Source: Alphaproteobacteria bacterium CG1_02_46_17
Lineage (GTDB): Bacteria; Pseudomonadota; Alphaproteobacteria; Micavibrionales; Micavibrionaceae
Length of the DNA stretch: 35,287 nucleotides
Assembly: GCA_001871905.1 (NCBI GenBank)
Contig: MNUG01000022.1
Span: 1-35,287 of the forward strand
Direction of reading: 5' to 3'
In this document: one piece after another, positions 1 through 6,916 of the stretch
Numbering within the stretch: position 1 is the stretch's first letter
Layout: each line of letters starts with the position of its first letter
Program-made: the position numbers and the translations under genes
Notes under the pieces: model-generated
Databases searched by the model: none
Told to the model about the DNA's origin: nothing
Seen by the model: the letters and a program-made list of their open reading frames with translations, nothing else

Positions 1-135
1 GATCTGATTGATCAGGTAGGTGCGATTGTTGCGCGACTGGGGAGGCACATCAAAATGTCGGTTCCAGACCTGGAGCAGCTCTTTGGTCTCCATCGCTTCC
101 AGCGCAGCATACTCTTTTAATATGTCTATTTTCAT
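1..135 (-). CDS. DUF2924 family protein, N-terminal part (runs off window)
   Basis: An open frame of 45 codons on the minus strand starts at ATG 135-133 and reaches the window edge without a stop. The translation begins MKIDILKEYAALEAM and contains TKELLQVWNRHFDVPP followed by NNRTYLINQI, which fits the start of DUF2924 proteins (helix, L-x-x-x-W-x-x-x-F, then an R-x-Y-L-x-x-x-I step). The family is known mainly from alphaproteobacterial mobile or prophage-like loci, where it is usually next to a large serine recombinase; its biochemical role is unknown. An AAGGGG ribosome-binding site precedes the ATG, and the ATG overlaps the stop of the gene at 132-359 (ATGA), so the two are translationally coupled. 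The recombinase itself would lie left of the window and is not seen. Confidence 0.75.
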   Translation of the reverse strand, partial: MKIDILKEYAALEAMETKELLQVWNRHFDVPPQSRNNRTYLINQI

Positions 136-359
136 TGTTTTGCCCCTTTCTCCGCTCTCACTTGCGTGGGTTTGCGGCTGGGACATGAATGCTTCGAAGC
201 GGAGGGAAGTCCAGTCAAACTTCTCTCATTTTCCGAGCTATTTAATTGATTATGCTGATAAATCTTGCTGCGGACAATCGCACCCGCCAGGATCGTGATG
301 ATCTCGGCATAACGCTCTGCACCCGTCATGTCATTTGGATTGCGTACCGTGTAATCCAT
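132..359 (-). CDS. small protein upstream of DUF2924 gene, mobile-element associated
   Basis: This 75-residue frame starts at ATG 359-357 with a strong AAGGAGG ribosome-binding site about nine bases upstream. The N-terminal half (NPNDMTGAERYAEIITILA) is a predicted helix resembling short proteins that precede DUF2924 and serine recombinase genes in alphaproteobacterial elements; these often have an M-x-x-x-x-R-x-x-E-x-x-x-I-L-A pattern followed by a polar tail. The C-terminal half is polar and probably disordered. The stop overlaps the DUF2924 start by one base in the ATGA arrangement. Family assignment is from memory of that context and cannot be confirmed here; no function is known. The strong start signals and coupling make it likely to be a real gene. 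Confidence 0.65.
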   Translation of the reverse strand: MDYTVRNPNDMTGAERYAEIITILAGAIVRSKIYQHNQLNSSENERSLTGLPSASKHSCPSRKPTQVRAEKGAKQ

Positions 360-360
360 T

Positions 361-391
361 GAGAAGAACCTCCTTCAAATTTGTTCTTCTC
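361..391 (-). promoter_or_regulatory. hairpin holding the ribosome-binding site of the small mobile-element gene
   Basis: A perfect 9-bp inverted repeat (GAGAAGAAC / GTTCTTCTC) with a 13-base loop ends one base before the ATG at 359. Read on the minus strand, most of the Shine-Dalgarno (AAGGAGG) lies in the loop and the downstream arm fills the spacer up to the start codon. Such a fold could limit ribosome access. Regulation is inferred from geometry only. Confidence 0.4.
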
Positions 392-521
392 CTCTGGTTT
401 GCCGTCGGCATTGAAAACGACGACGACGAAATAAAAAAAGTTCGAAACATTGTTCGCGTGCATCATTTTATCTTTGCAAACCGTGTTTTTCGGAAGTCGT
501 TCTAAATCAAGGCTTTGCCAT

Positions 522-547
522 GACCACTAAATACGCAGTTAGTGGTC
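522..547. repeat. 9-bp perfect inverted repeat in gene-free stretch
   Basis: GACCACTAA and TTAGTGGTC flank the 8-base spacer ATACGCAG. It lies in the roughly 330-base stretch (360-692) between the mobile-element genes and the tRNA, where no open frame with a credible start is seen. It has no adjacent T-run, so it does not look like a terminator. A protein-binding or recombination site is possible but not shown. The rest of the stretch holds only the hairpin at 361-391 and the terminator at 656-682. Confidence 0.5.
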
Positions 548-655
548 AGAGGCTGTGAGAGAATGTGAGATTTGAGAGAGAATTTACGCTGAATTTGCGT
601 TCTAAAGGTACGCGAGGCTTTCGCAAAACCGCGTGAACATTGGGGTTTTTCGCAT

Positions 656-682
656 TTAAAAACCCGCCACGATGGGCGGGTT
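656..682 (-). terminator. rho-independent terminator of tRNA-Tyr
   Basis: On the minus strand the stem AACCCGCC / GGCGGGTT with a short loop is followed by a T-rich run (complement of the A-run at 658-662). It starts about ten bases past the 3' end of the tRNA, as expected for the tRNA transcript terminator. Confidence 0.8.
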
Positions 683-692
683 GTTAAAGAAA

Positions 693-778
693 TGGTGGAA
701 GGGACAGGATTTGAACCTGTGTACGCTCACGCGGGCAGATTTACAGTCTGCTGCCATTAACCACTCGGCCACCCTTCC
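693..778 (-). tRNA. tRNA-Tyr (GTA anticodon)
   Basis: The minus strand folds as a class II (long variable arm) tRNA. The acceptor arms GGAAGGG (778-772) and CCCTTCC (703-697) pair, the T-loop reads GTTCAAATC, and the anticodon loop CTGTAAATC carries GTA for tyrosine. The long variable arm fits bacterial tRNA-Tyr. A discriminator A (696) is followed by an encoded CCA (695-693). A terminator lies just downstream. tRNA 3' ends are common integration targets, and the mobile-element genes at 1-359 lie on the 3' side of this one, but no duplicated tRNA end is present inside the window. Confidence 0.95.
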
Positions 779-996
779 AACAGGTGTTTACTTTATCTTT
801 TGGCTGGGCTGATCTCGTTCCGCACTTGAAGTTTGTTTACTTCATAAATGGGACAGCCACTCCTCCAATAGTAACTTTACAGTCTTTTACTCTCGCTTTT
901 TGACCGTGCCTTAATAAAAAAGCTGGACAGAATTGCGAGAACAGAAGAAAAGAGATTTCCCACATAAAGTCAAGAGCAAAGAGCATAGAAAAAGCC

Positions 997-1965
997 ATGA
1001 AAATGAAAAATTCTTTCGGAAAAGGTGGAAAGTCATCGGGACAGGGTCGTTCCCGTGACGGAAAAACCGGTGGGGGCAAGACAGGCCGTCACGAGCATGA
1101 TGCAGGATCAGAGCGGGGAAAAGCACCCAATCGTCGCCCAGCAACCCGTCAGGGGACAGGAAATGGCCCAAAACCAGATTCTTTCCACAAGAGCAAAGGC
1201 GGCGAACAAAGATCTCCGCGTCTCAAAATAACTTTATTTGGGTCGCATGCTGTGATGGCGGCTCTGCATAACCCCGAGCGGACAATCCACCATATCTATG
1301 CAACCGAGCAGACTGAAGACGAAGTGGTTCTGATGGTGCGTGCCGCCATGAAAGAAGGGCGGGATTTGCCGTCCGTTACTTTGCTGGAAAAAGAAACCTT
1401 TGATCGGGTGTTGCCTAAGGGAATGGTTCATCAGGGGATAGGTCTTGATTGCGATCCGCTCGCCGAAGTTTTCTTACCCGATATATTGAACAAGGCTGCG
1501 ACCAAGGAAAAATCGGTTGTTGTTTTACTTGATCAGGTGACTGACCCCCATAATCTGGGAGCAGTGATCCGTTCGGCTTGTGCGTTCGGTGCCGAAGCCA
1601 TCATCGTTCAAAGCCGTTATGCGCCTGAATTAAGCGGTCTGGTGGCCAAGATTGCCAGCGGGGCAATGGAACATATTCCTGTTGTCTATGAAACCAATCT
1701 GGCGCGTTCGATCGAGACGATGCAAGAACATGGTTATTTTGCTTTGGCTCTGGATGAGCGCGGCGAGAAAACAATCGGGCAGGCGCCTAAATATGACCGG
1801 ACATTGCTGGTTCTGGGGGCAGAAGGGCCGGGACTTCGTCCTCTGGTACGGGATAAATGTGATATTCTGGTTCAATTACCGACCTTCGGAGATCTATCGA
1901 GCTTGAATGTATCGAACGCAGCCGCAGTTTCGCTTTATGCTGTGTCGGCTGATTGCTTAAAATAA
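997..1965 (+). CDS. rlmB: 23S rRNA (guanosine-2'-O-)-methyltransferase RlmB, SpoU/TrmH family
   Basis: The 322-residue product has three parts. Residues 1 to about 75 are a Gly/Lys/Arg-rich, probably disordered extension. Residues about 78-160 form the L30e-like RNA-binding domain (LFGSHAVMAALHNPER). The C-terminal half is the SpoU knot methyltransferase domain with all three family motifs: DQVTDPHNLGAVIRSA, LGAEGPGLR and LSSLNVSNAAAVSLY. RlmB uses S-adenosylmethionine to 2'-O-methylate a guanosine in the 23S rRNA peptidyl transferase region; related YacO/TrmH proteins share the motifs, so the exact nucleotide is inferred. The ATG at 997 is followed by another at 1003 and neither has a strong ribosome-binding site, so the start is uncertain by two codons. 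It is monocistronic, with a terminator directly after the stop. Confidence 0.9.
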   Translation: MKMKNSFGKGGKSSGQGRSRDGKTGGGKTGRHEHDAGSERGKAPNRRPATRQGTGNGPKPDSFHKSKGGEQRSPRLKITLFGSHAVMAALHNPERTIHHIYATEQTEDEVVLMVRAAMKEGRDLPSVTLLEKETFDRVLPKGMVHQGIGLDCDPLAEVFLPDILNKAATKEKSVVVLLDQVTDPHNLGAVIRSACAFGAEAIIVQSRYAPELSGLVAKIASGAMEHIPVVYETNLARSIETMQEHGYFALALDERGEKTIGQAPKYDRTLLVLGAEGPGLRPLVRDKCDILVQLPTFGDLSSLNVSNAAAVSLYAVSADCLK

Positions 1966-1966
1966 G

Positions 1967-1993
1967 AAAAGGCCTGAAAGCTCAGGCCTTTTT
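1967..1993. terminator. bidirectional rho-independent terminator
   Basis: AAAGGCCTGA and TCAGGCCTTT pair around a four-base loop, with T-runs on both strands. It lies between the convergent rlmB and DUF3576 genes, ending rlmB on the plus strand and probably the DUF3576 gene on the minus strand. Confidence 0.85.
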
Positions 1994-2026
1994 AGTATTC
2001 GGTATTTCCTGACTCCGGTTTCAGGC

Positions 2027-2551
2027 CTAGTCCTCTTGGGCAAGGCGCATCTCACGGGCGCGGGTCAGGATGGCATCCTCCATTTTGCGGCCGGTATCGG
2101 CAGCCACGGTGGCGTCACTCCATGATCCGCCTGATTTGATCTGACGGAAGACCTTGACTGAAATTGCATCAGCCTTGAGCTGTTTATCAAGGATGAAGAC
2201 ATTCAGTTTGGTGCGTTCTTGCGGTGAAGACGGGTCGGAATACCAATCGGTAATGATGGTTCCGCCAAAAGGATCGGCTGATGCCAGTGGCATAAAGGAG
2301 ACTGTATCCAGAGCGGCGCGCCATAAATAACTGTTAACGGCGACCCCGCTTCCATCATTGCCGGACGATTTTTTGCTGTTGAAAAGGTCCAGACCTCCAT
2401 CACCGAAAATGCTTGGTGCTTCATCATAAATGCTATTGGCGCCGGTTGCTGTGCGATCTGCACCTGTTGGATATTTGGCTTCTCCGCCGCTACAAGCACT
2501 CAACATAATGAGGGCAGGGATCAGAAAGGCGAGTGTGGCGAGTCTTATCAT
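2027..2551 (-). CDS. DUF3576 domain lipoprotein
   Basis: The product is a lipoprotein with the signal sequence MIRLATLAFLIPALIML and lipobox LSAC, so it should be lipidated and sit on the periplasmic face of a membrane. The rest matches the DUF3576 pattern of alphaproteobacteria: VNSYLWRAALDT, FMPLASADPFGG, ITDWYSDP and a C-terminal ILTRAREMR. The function of DUF3576 is unknown. I chose the ATG at 2551 over the one at 2560 because AAAAGGA is correctly spaced for 2551 and abuts the other. Length is about 174 residues, normal for the family. It is transcribed convergently with rlmB and shares its terminator. Confidence 0.85.
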   Translation of the reverse strand: MIRLATLAFLIPALIMLSACSGGEAKYPTGADRTATGANSIYDEAPSIFGDGGLDLFNSKKSSGNDGSGVAVNSYLWRAALDTVSFMPLASADPFGGTIITDWYSDPSSPQERTKLNVFILDKQLKADAISVKVFRQIKSGGSWSDATVAADTGRKMEDAILTRAREMRLAQED

Positions 2552-2738
2552 ACTGGGCATCCTTTTAATTCTTATCTGTGGGGCATCATAAGGCCCCCAT
2601 TCGGTAGTTTCAAAGACTTAGCATTATGGCACTTGATTCTCAAGGGACAGGATGTCTTCTTCCTTTCAGTTCCCCATAATTTAATTCACCCTCAATTATT
2701 CATAATATCTAGTATTTTGTCCGGCCTTTAAGCTGGGC

Positions 2739-2768
2739 TTGAGTTGGGGCGGTCTTTTCCGCTATAGT
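2739..2768 (+). promoter_or_regulatory. probable promoter of accD-folC
   Basis: TTGAGT (2739-2744) and TATAGT (2763-2768) are separated by 18 bases and end 38 bases before the accD start, fitting a sigma-70-type promoter. No experimental start site is known. Confidence 0.5.
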
Positions 2769-2806
2769 CCCGCTTTACACCAAGCTTTGTTATTTGAGAG
2801 ATACTT

Positions 2807-3877
2807 ATGAACTGGTTATCGAATTTTATTCGCCCCAAAATCCGCTCGATCGTCGGGTCAAAAGATGTGCCTGACAATTTGTGGCAAAAATGCCCATCTT
2901 GTGAAGGGATGTTGTTCCACCGTGATCTGGCTGAGAACATGAATGTCTGTACCCATTGCGGGTATCATATGAAGATCAGCATCTCTGAACGTCTCGAGTT
3001 GATGTTTGATGATGGAAAATATGAACGGATGGAAATCCCGACCGTTCCGCAGGACCCTTTGAAATTCAAGGACAAGAAAAAATATAGCGACCGTCTGAAG
3101 GATGCCCAATCCAAGACTGGTGAAAAAGATGCCATTATTGTGGCTCTTGGGGTGATTGGTGGAAACCCGACGGTTGTTGCGGCCTTCAATTTTGCTTTTA
3201 TGGGTGGCTCGATGGGGGCCGCTGTTGGCGAAGGTCTGGTTCGTGCCGCAGAAATTGCTGTCCAGAAAAATGCGGCCCTGATTGCTGTTCCGGCATCGGG
3301 GGGCGCAAGAATGCAAGAAGGGATGATTTCCCTCGTCCAGTTGCCTCGGACTGTCATTGCTGTCCAGATGGTCAAGGACGCTGGTCTCCCTTATATCGTG
3401 TTGCTGACTGATCCGACAACCGGTGGAGTGAGTGCTTCTTTCGCCATGTTGGGTGACCTGCATCTTGCAGAACCCGGATGTATGATCGGTTTTGCTGGGA
3501 AGCGCGTCATCGAGGAAACCATCCGTGAACAATTGCCTGCAGGATTCCAAACGGCTGAATATTGCCGCGAACATGGTATGGTGGATATCGTTGTGGCCCG
3601 TCACGATCTCAAAGAAACATTGTCTCGTCTTCTTTCCCTTCTGATGCGCCGTATAGTTGACGATGCGCCTGTCGGCGGGCCTGAAGGTGGACGTGGGAAG
3701 AAACCGGCGACTTCAAAATCGGAAGCATTGGCGGCTAAAGTTCTTTCTGCTGGTGTTGCCGTTGCCCATCCCACCATTAATAAGGCTATGATTAAACAGC
3801 TTGATCCGGCCAATGAAGATGTGGTTCCAGCGGCTGGTAAAAACAAACGTCGGGCGCGTAGTGCTTCCCGCGCCTGA
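2807..3877 (+). CDS. accD: acetyl-CoA carboxylase carboxyltransferase beta subunit
   Basis: AccD joins AccA to form the carboxyltransferase that moves CO2 from carboxybiotin to acetyl-CoA, giving malonyl-CoA for fatty acid synthesis in the cytoplasm. The N-terminal zinc ribbon is visible as C29-P-S-C32 and C48-T-H-C51. The crotonase-like core follows, with VIGGNPTVVAAFNFAFMGGSMG, oxyanion-region ASGGARMQEG, and DPTTGGVSASFA. The product is 356 residues, somewhat longer than the roughly 300 of E. coli because of a basic, alanine-rich C-terminal tail starting near residue 295. The start is ATG 2807. Its 3' end overlaps the likely start of folC, a pairing usual in alphaproteobacteria and shared with many other bacteria. 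Confidence 0.96.
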   Translation: MNWLSNFIRPKIRSIVGSKDVPDNLWQKCPSCEGMLFHRDLAENMNVCTHCGYHMKISISERLELMFDDGKYERMEIPTVPQDPLKFKDKKKYSDRLKDAQSKTGEKDAIIVALGVIGGNPTVVAAFNFAFMGGSMGAAVGEGLVRAAEIAVQKNAALIAVPASGGARMQEGMISLVQLPRTVIAVQMVKDAGLPYIVLLTDPTTGGVSASFAMLGDLHLAEPGCMIGFAGKRVIEETIREQLPAGFQTAEYCREHGMVDIVVARHDLKETLSRLLSLLMRRIVDDAPVGGPEGGRGKKPATSKSEALAAKVLSAGVAVAHPTINKAMIKQLDPANEDVVPAAGKNKRRARSASRA

Positions 3878-5225
3878 TCCATCTTTATCGCGAGCTTTGC
3901 CGGATCATTTTGATCCGGATCCGCGTCTTCAGGCATTGCTTGATCGCTTAACCGGATATTATCCGCGTGGTATTGATCCGGGATTGGAACGCACTCTGCG
4001 TTTGTTGGATGATCTGGGGAATCCCCATTTATCCTTACCCCCTGTCATCCACGTTGCTGGAACAAATGGTAAGGGATCGGTCATTGCTTATTTGCGCGCG
4101 ATGTTCGAGGCCGCAGGCAAAACTTGTCATGTGATGACATCTCCCCATCTGGTGCGGTTTAATGAACGCCTTGTTCTCTCGGGGCATGAGATGTCAACAC
4201 CTGCGATACTTGATTTATTCAACGAGGTTGAACAGGTTAATCATGGACAGGAAACAACATCTTTCGAGCTGATTACGGCAGCAGGGTTTCTGGCTTTTTC
4301 CCGCAATCCGGCTGATGTTACTTTGGTCGAAGTTGGAATGGGCGGTCAATTTGATGCAACGAATGTAATCCCTAATCCGCTTTTGTCGATTATCAATGTG
4401 ATCTCGCGCGACCATACCAAATTTTTGGGCCATGCTTATCGTGAGATTGCCTTTGAAAAGGGTGGCATTATTAAACCTCATGTCCCTTGTGTGATCGGGC
4501 CGCAGATTCATCCGGAAGTTATGGATGTCTTTGACCAGATTGCGCAGGATCAGAATGCTCCGCTTTTGCGTCATGGAGCTGAATGGTCATTTGATGTACT
4601 GCCAGATAAAATTATGGTGCATTCGGGTGAAAATATTTTTGATTTTCCTCATCCGAATCTGGTTGGCTCCCATCAATTTGGGAATGCAGCCCTTGCTGCC
4701 GTTGCAATGCTTTCCATTGCCGACCGTTTTGAAGACCCTGTGGGACTTTCTGCCATGGAACGGGGATTGGTCAGTGCCAGATGGCCTGCACGGTTGCAAA
4801 AAATAGCCCACGGCCCCTTGATTGACTTGTTACCGCATGGCTATGAACTTTGGATTGATGGCGGACATAACGATAGTTGCGGGCAAGCTCTCTCCGAACA
4901 GGCAAAAACATGGCGTGATAGGGATGGCAAGGATCTTCATCTAATTCTGGGAATGCTGACCACCAAAGACCCGCTGGAATTTTTTGAACCTCTTGCTCCT
5001 TATGCCAGCTCTGTTCATGCAATAACCATTCCGGATCAACCATTGAGCTTTGAGGGTGCGGATTTATCTTCTGTGTTGGGGCACTCTTATGCTGGTTCCA
5101 TATATCCTGCGGAAGGTCTGGAGGCATCCATCAGACATATCTTATCTATTACATCTGTACCATGCCGTATTCTGGTAACAGGCTCTCTTTATCTGATGGG
5201 GGCCGTTCTATCCCGACATGAATAG
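3861..5225 (+). CDS. folC: bifunctional folylpolyglutamate synthase / dihydrofolate synthase
   Basis: FolC adds glutamate to dihydropteroate and to folates using ATP. The Mur-ligase-type P-loop reads HVAGTNGKGSV, followed by SPHLVRFNERL and VEVGMGGQFDATNVI, and the C-terminal domain includes LWIDGGHND and LHLILGMLTTKDP, all family signatures. The frame is open from 3801, but that start would overlap accD by 77 bases; ATG codons at 3813 and 3819 also overlap it heavily. GTG at 3861 gives a 17-base overlap and a protein of about 454 residues of normal length, so I prefer it, though no ribosome-binding site is clear. It is co-transcribed with accD. Confidence 0.92.
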   Translation: MLPAPDPSLSRALPDHFDPDPRLQALLDRLTGYYPRGIDPGLERTLRLLDDLGNPHLSLPPVIHVAGTNGKGSVIAYLRAMFEAAGKTCHVMTSPHLVRFNERLVLSGHEMSTPAILDLFNEVEQVNHGQETTSFELITAAGFLAFSRNPADVTLVEVGMGGQFDATNVIPNPLLSIINVISRDHTKFLGHAYREIAFEKGGIIKPHVPCVIGPQIHPEVMDVFDQIAQDQNAPLLRHGAEWSFDVLPDKIMVHSGENIFDFPHPNLVGSHQFGNAALAAVAMLSIADRFEDPVGLSAMERGLVSARWPARLQKIAHGPLIDLLPHGYELWIDGGHNDSCGQALSEQAKTWRDRDGKDLHLILGMLTTKDPLEFFEPLAPYASSVHAITIPDQPLSFEGADLSSVLGHSYAGSIYPAEGLEASIRHILSITSVPCRILVTGSLYLMGAVLSRHE

Positions 5226-5244
5226 ATAGATCGAGGGATAGAAC
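5205..5244 (+). repeat. 10-bp inverted repeat across the folC stop codon
   Basis: GTTCTATCCC (5205-5214) and GGGATAGAAC (5235-5244) are perfect complements with a 20-base loop that contains the folC stop. A seven-T run follows only after a 12-base gap, so it is not a standard terminator. A second short repeat (TACTGG/CCAGTA, 5268-5289) runs up to the start codon of the next gene. Confidence 0.4.
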
Positions 5245-5288
5245 AGGAGCTTAACGATTTTTTTACGTACTGGGCGCTTAATGCCAGT

Positions 5289-5894
5289 ATGAGCGATATG
5301 ATTTCAGACAAAGATATTATCCGTGTGCATTTCTCGTTGGAAGTGCCAGTGATGATTGCAGAGATGCTGGATCGCCGGACGCCGCTTCCGGAAGACGAGT
5401 CCTATGCTCTCGAAGTAGCCTTGTCCGAGATGACGGCTGAAAAATGCCTGCTGACTGCGGCTTGTGCTGCACGCTATATGGCGATGGAAAAGTTTCTTGA
5501 TGAGGCCCTGCAAATTGGTCTGTCCATTCAGGCTGATGCCGCATTTGATGATTATGCCCCGCGCTATCTGGCCGGACTTCACCATAGTATGAAGCAAACC
5601 TGCTCGGGATACGCCATTTACATGCAAGAAGATTTGGAGAGCTTTGCAGATCTTTTCTCCATGGCAGCGTCCCTGCCGGATGTTTCTGTTGCTCTGCATG
5701 ATATTGCTATTATCTTTTATGATCATTGCTCTGCGCATGCTGCCGCCATGGATGTCGAACATGATCTGTTTGATTATGATGAAGCTGGCGAACAGCCAGC
5801 CAGAGAACTGGAAGCTTCTTCCTTTTCTTTCTCTTCGGCGGTTCCTGTCGATAATGTTATAGCTTTCCCCGCTTTCAATCGGCGCCGAGTTTAG
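5289..5894 (+). CDS. hypothetical protein, alpha-helical, 201 aa
   Basis: I do not recognise this protein. It is acidic and predicted mostly helical, with no signal peptide and no membrane segment, so it is likely cytoplasmic. It has several cysteines (near LLTAACAARYM and QTCSGYA) and ends with a low-complexity Ser/Phe stretch followed by NVIAFPAFNRRR, a basic tail of a kind often seen at the ends of small alphaproteobacterial proteins. The start is ATG 5289; a second ATG lies three codons later, and neither has a strong ribosome-binding site. It follows folC at 63 bases and is convergent with the HIT gene, with 13 bases between them. A longer minus-strand frame covers the same region but reads through the HIT gene in the wrong frame and is discarded. 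Confidence 0.65.
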   Translation: MSDMISDKDIIRVHFSLEVPVMIAEMLDRRTPLPEDESYALEVALSEMTAEKCLLTAACAARYMAMEKFLDEALQIGLSIQADAAFDDYAPRYLAGLHHSMKQTCSGYAIYMQEDLESFADLFSMAASLPDVSVALHDIAIIFYDHCSAHAAAMDVEHDLFDYDEAGEQPARELEASSFSFSSAVPVDNVIAFPAFNRRRV

Positions 5895-5907
5895 TTTAAT
5901 CGGCACT

Positions 5908-6276
5908 TTACTCGGGGAGCATGGCTCCCAGCTTTTTTCCGCCCAAAAGATGAATGTGGAAATGGGGAACTTCTTGCCCGCCATTAAGTCCGGTATTGGC
6001 AATCGCGCGGAATCCTGCAACTTGTAAATTTTCCTGTTCAACGATCTTTGAAACAGCTCTGTAGAACTGAGTGATCTCCTCCGGGGAAGCCTTCGCGCCG
6101 AAATCAACAATGTCGGTATAGGCTCCTTTAGGGATAACCAGAATATGCTGGGGGGCCTTGGGGGTGATATCGCGGAAGGCTAGAGTGTGGTCATCTTCAT
6201 AAACTTTGCCACACGGGATCTCTCCACGTAAAATTTTTGCAAAAATATTTTGGGAATCGTAAATTGTGGAGGTCAT
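5908..6276 (-). CDS. HIT family protein (histidine triad nucleotide-binding)
   Basis: The 122-residue product has the complete histidine triad HFHIHLLGG near the C-terminus and the N-terminal signature IFAKILRGEIPCGKVYEDD, followed by LAFRDITPKAPQHILVIPK. This is the HINT branch of HIT hydrolases, which cleave purine nucleoside phosphoramidates such as AMP-lysine; the physiological substrate is usually unknown. Length is standard. The start is ATG 6276. A promoter-like sequence lies about 45-70 bases upstream. The gene stands alone and converges with the hypothetical gene at 5289-5894. Confidence 0.93.
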   Translation of the reverse strand: MTSTIYDSQNIFAKILRGEIPCGKVYEDDHTLAFRDITPKAPQHILVIPKGAYTDIVDFGAKASPEEITQFYRAVSKIVEQENLQVAGFRAIANTGLNGGQEVPHFHIHLLGGKKLGAMLPE

Positions 6277-6317
6277 GGGATGTGTGTCTTCCTAATTTTA
6301 TTTCAAAATTTCTTAAT

Positions 6318-6345
6318 ATTGTATTTTTTCCTATTATAGGGTCAA
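6318..6345 (-). promoter_or_regulatory. probable promoter of the HIT gene
   Basis: On the minus strand TTGACC (6345-6340) and TACAAT (6323-6318) are 16 bases apart. An overlapping alternative pairs TTCACA (6359-6354) with a perfect TATAAT (6338-6333) at 15 bases. Either would initiate upstream of the HIT start. Confidence 0.5.
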
Positions 6346-6434
6346 GGGTCGTTTGTGAAAATAGGAAGATTCATTCATAAAAATATCATGTTTAATTAAA
6401 TTAGCTTAATATTCGATACGATCCGTCCAATTTT

Positions 6435-6463
6435 TTGCAAAAGCAAAAAAAATATGTTATACA
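6435..6463 (+). promoter_or_regulatory. probable promoter of the HicB-like gene
   Basis: TTGCAA (6435-6440), 17-base A-rich spacer, TATACA (6458-6463). It lies in the AT-rich divergent region between the HIT gene and the HicB-like gene and would start transcription about 35 bases before the start codon. Confidence 0.55.
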
Positions 6464-6505
6464 AGTACTTATATAGTATAAAAAGAATAAATGGGAGATA
6501 GACCA

Positions 6506-6862
6506 ATGCCTCAGAATGGGTACTGGATCGAGTGCATTCCTGTTAAAATTGCAACTGGCACACTCGGGCTTACGGAGAATGAGTCGGCTGTCATCGATCA
6601 GGGAGATCGGAATAATTATCAAGGGGACCAATACAGAGCGATCTTGTCCTCTATTCCTGACTTGAATGTCGTCGCACAATCGCCGGATCAAGCTATTGAT
6701 AAACTGCGTCATAAATTGCGCGCGCTCGGTCGGTATTATCGGATGACCGGACGCATCCTCCCTGAAAGCGACAACCCTGTTCGCCCGCCAAAGAACTTGC
6801 GGTCGGTGCATGGCTGGATTTCCGTGTATGTACAATTCACGGAAAAATGCGGGAATTGTTAG
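6506..6862 (+). CDS. HicB-like antitoxin-fold protein, orphan
   Basis: This 118-residue protein contains YRAILSSIPDLNVVAQSPDQAIDKLRHKLRAL, which follows the HicB pattern of a beta strand with Y-x-A, a proline turn (SIPDL), then an S-P-x-x-A-I helix; the later TGRILPESDNP matches the G-x-x-L-P-x-P segment that follows that helix in HicB proteins. HicB partners neutralise the HicA mRNase toxin, but no HicA-like frame is present on either side, so this is an orphan or a solitary regulator. No ribbon-helix-helix tail is evident. ATG 6506 is chosen over ATG 6491 because GGGAGA sits seven bases before 6506 and inside the longer version. Function is inferred from fold-level similarity only. Confidence 0.6.
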   Translation: MPQNGYWIECIPVKIATGTLGLTENESAVIDQGDRNNYQGDQYRAILSSIPDLNVVAQSPDQAIDKLRHKLRALGRYYRMTGRILPESDNPVRPPKNLRSVHGWISVYVQFTEKCGNC

Positions 6863-6916
6863 AATAACCACATTCATTCAATTTATGGGAAAAATGGCGT
6901 TGTAACAGCCGCCTTT

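Noticed and set aside
20-298. 92-codon plus-strand frame at the left edge
   Set aside because: It is antisense to the DUF2924 gene and its coupled partner, which have better start signals and family likeness.
2858-3604. 248-codon minus-strand frame inside accD
   Set aside because: It lies wholly within accD, which has all family motifs; the translation is rich in His/Arg/Ser without any recognisable domain.
5304-6110. 268-codon minus-strand frame
   Set aside because: It covers the hypothetical gene at 5289-5894 and runs through the well-supported HIT gene in another frame; its composition is that of a shadow frame.
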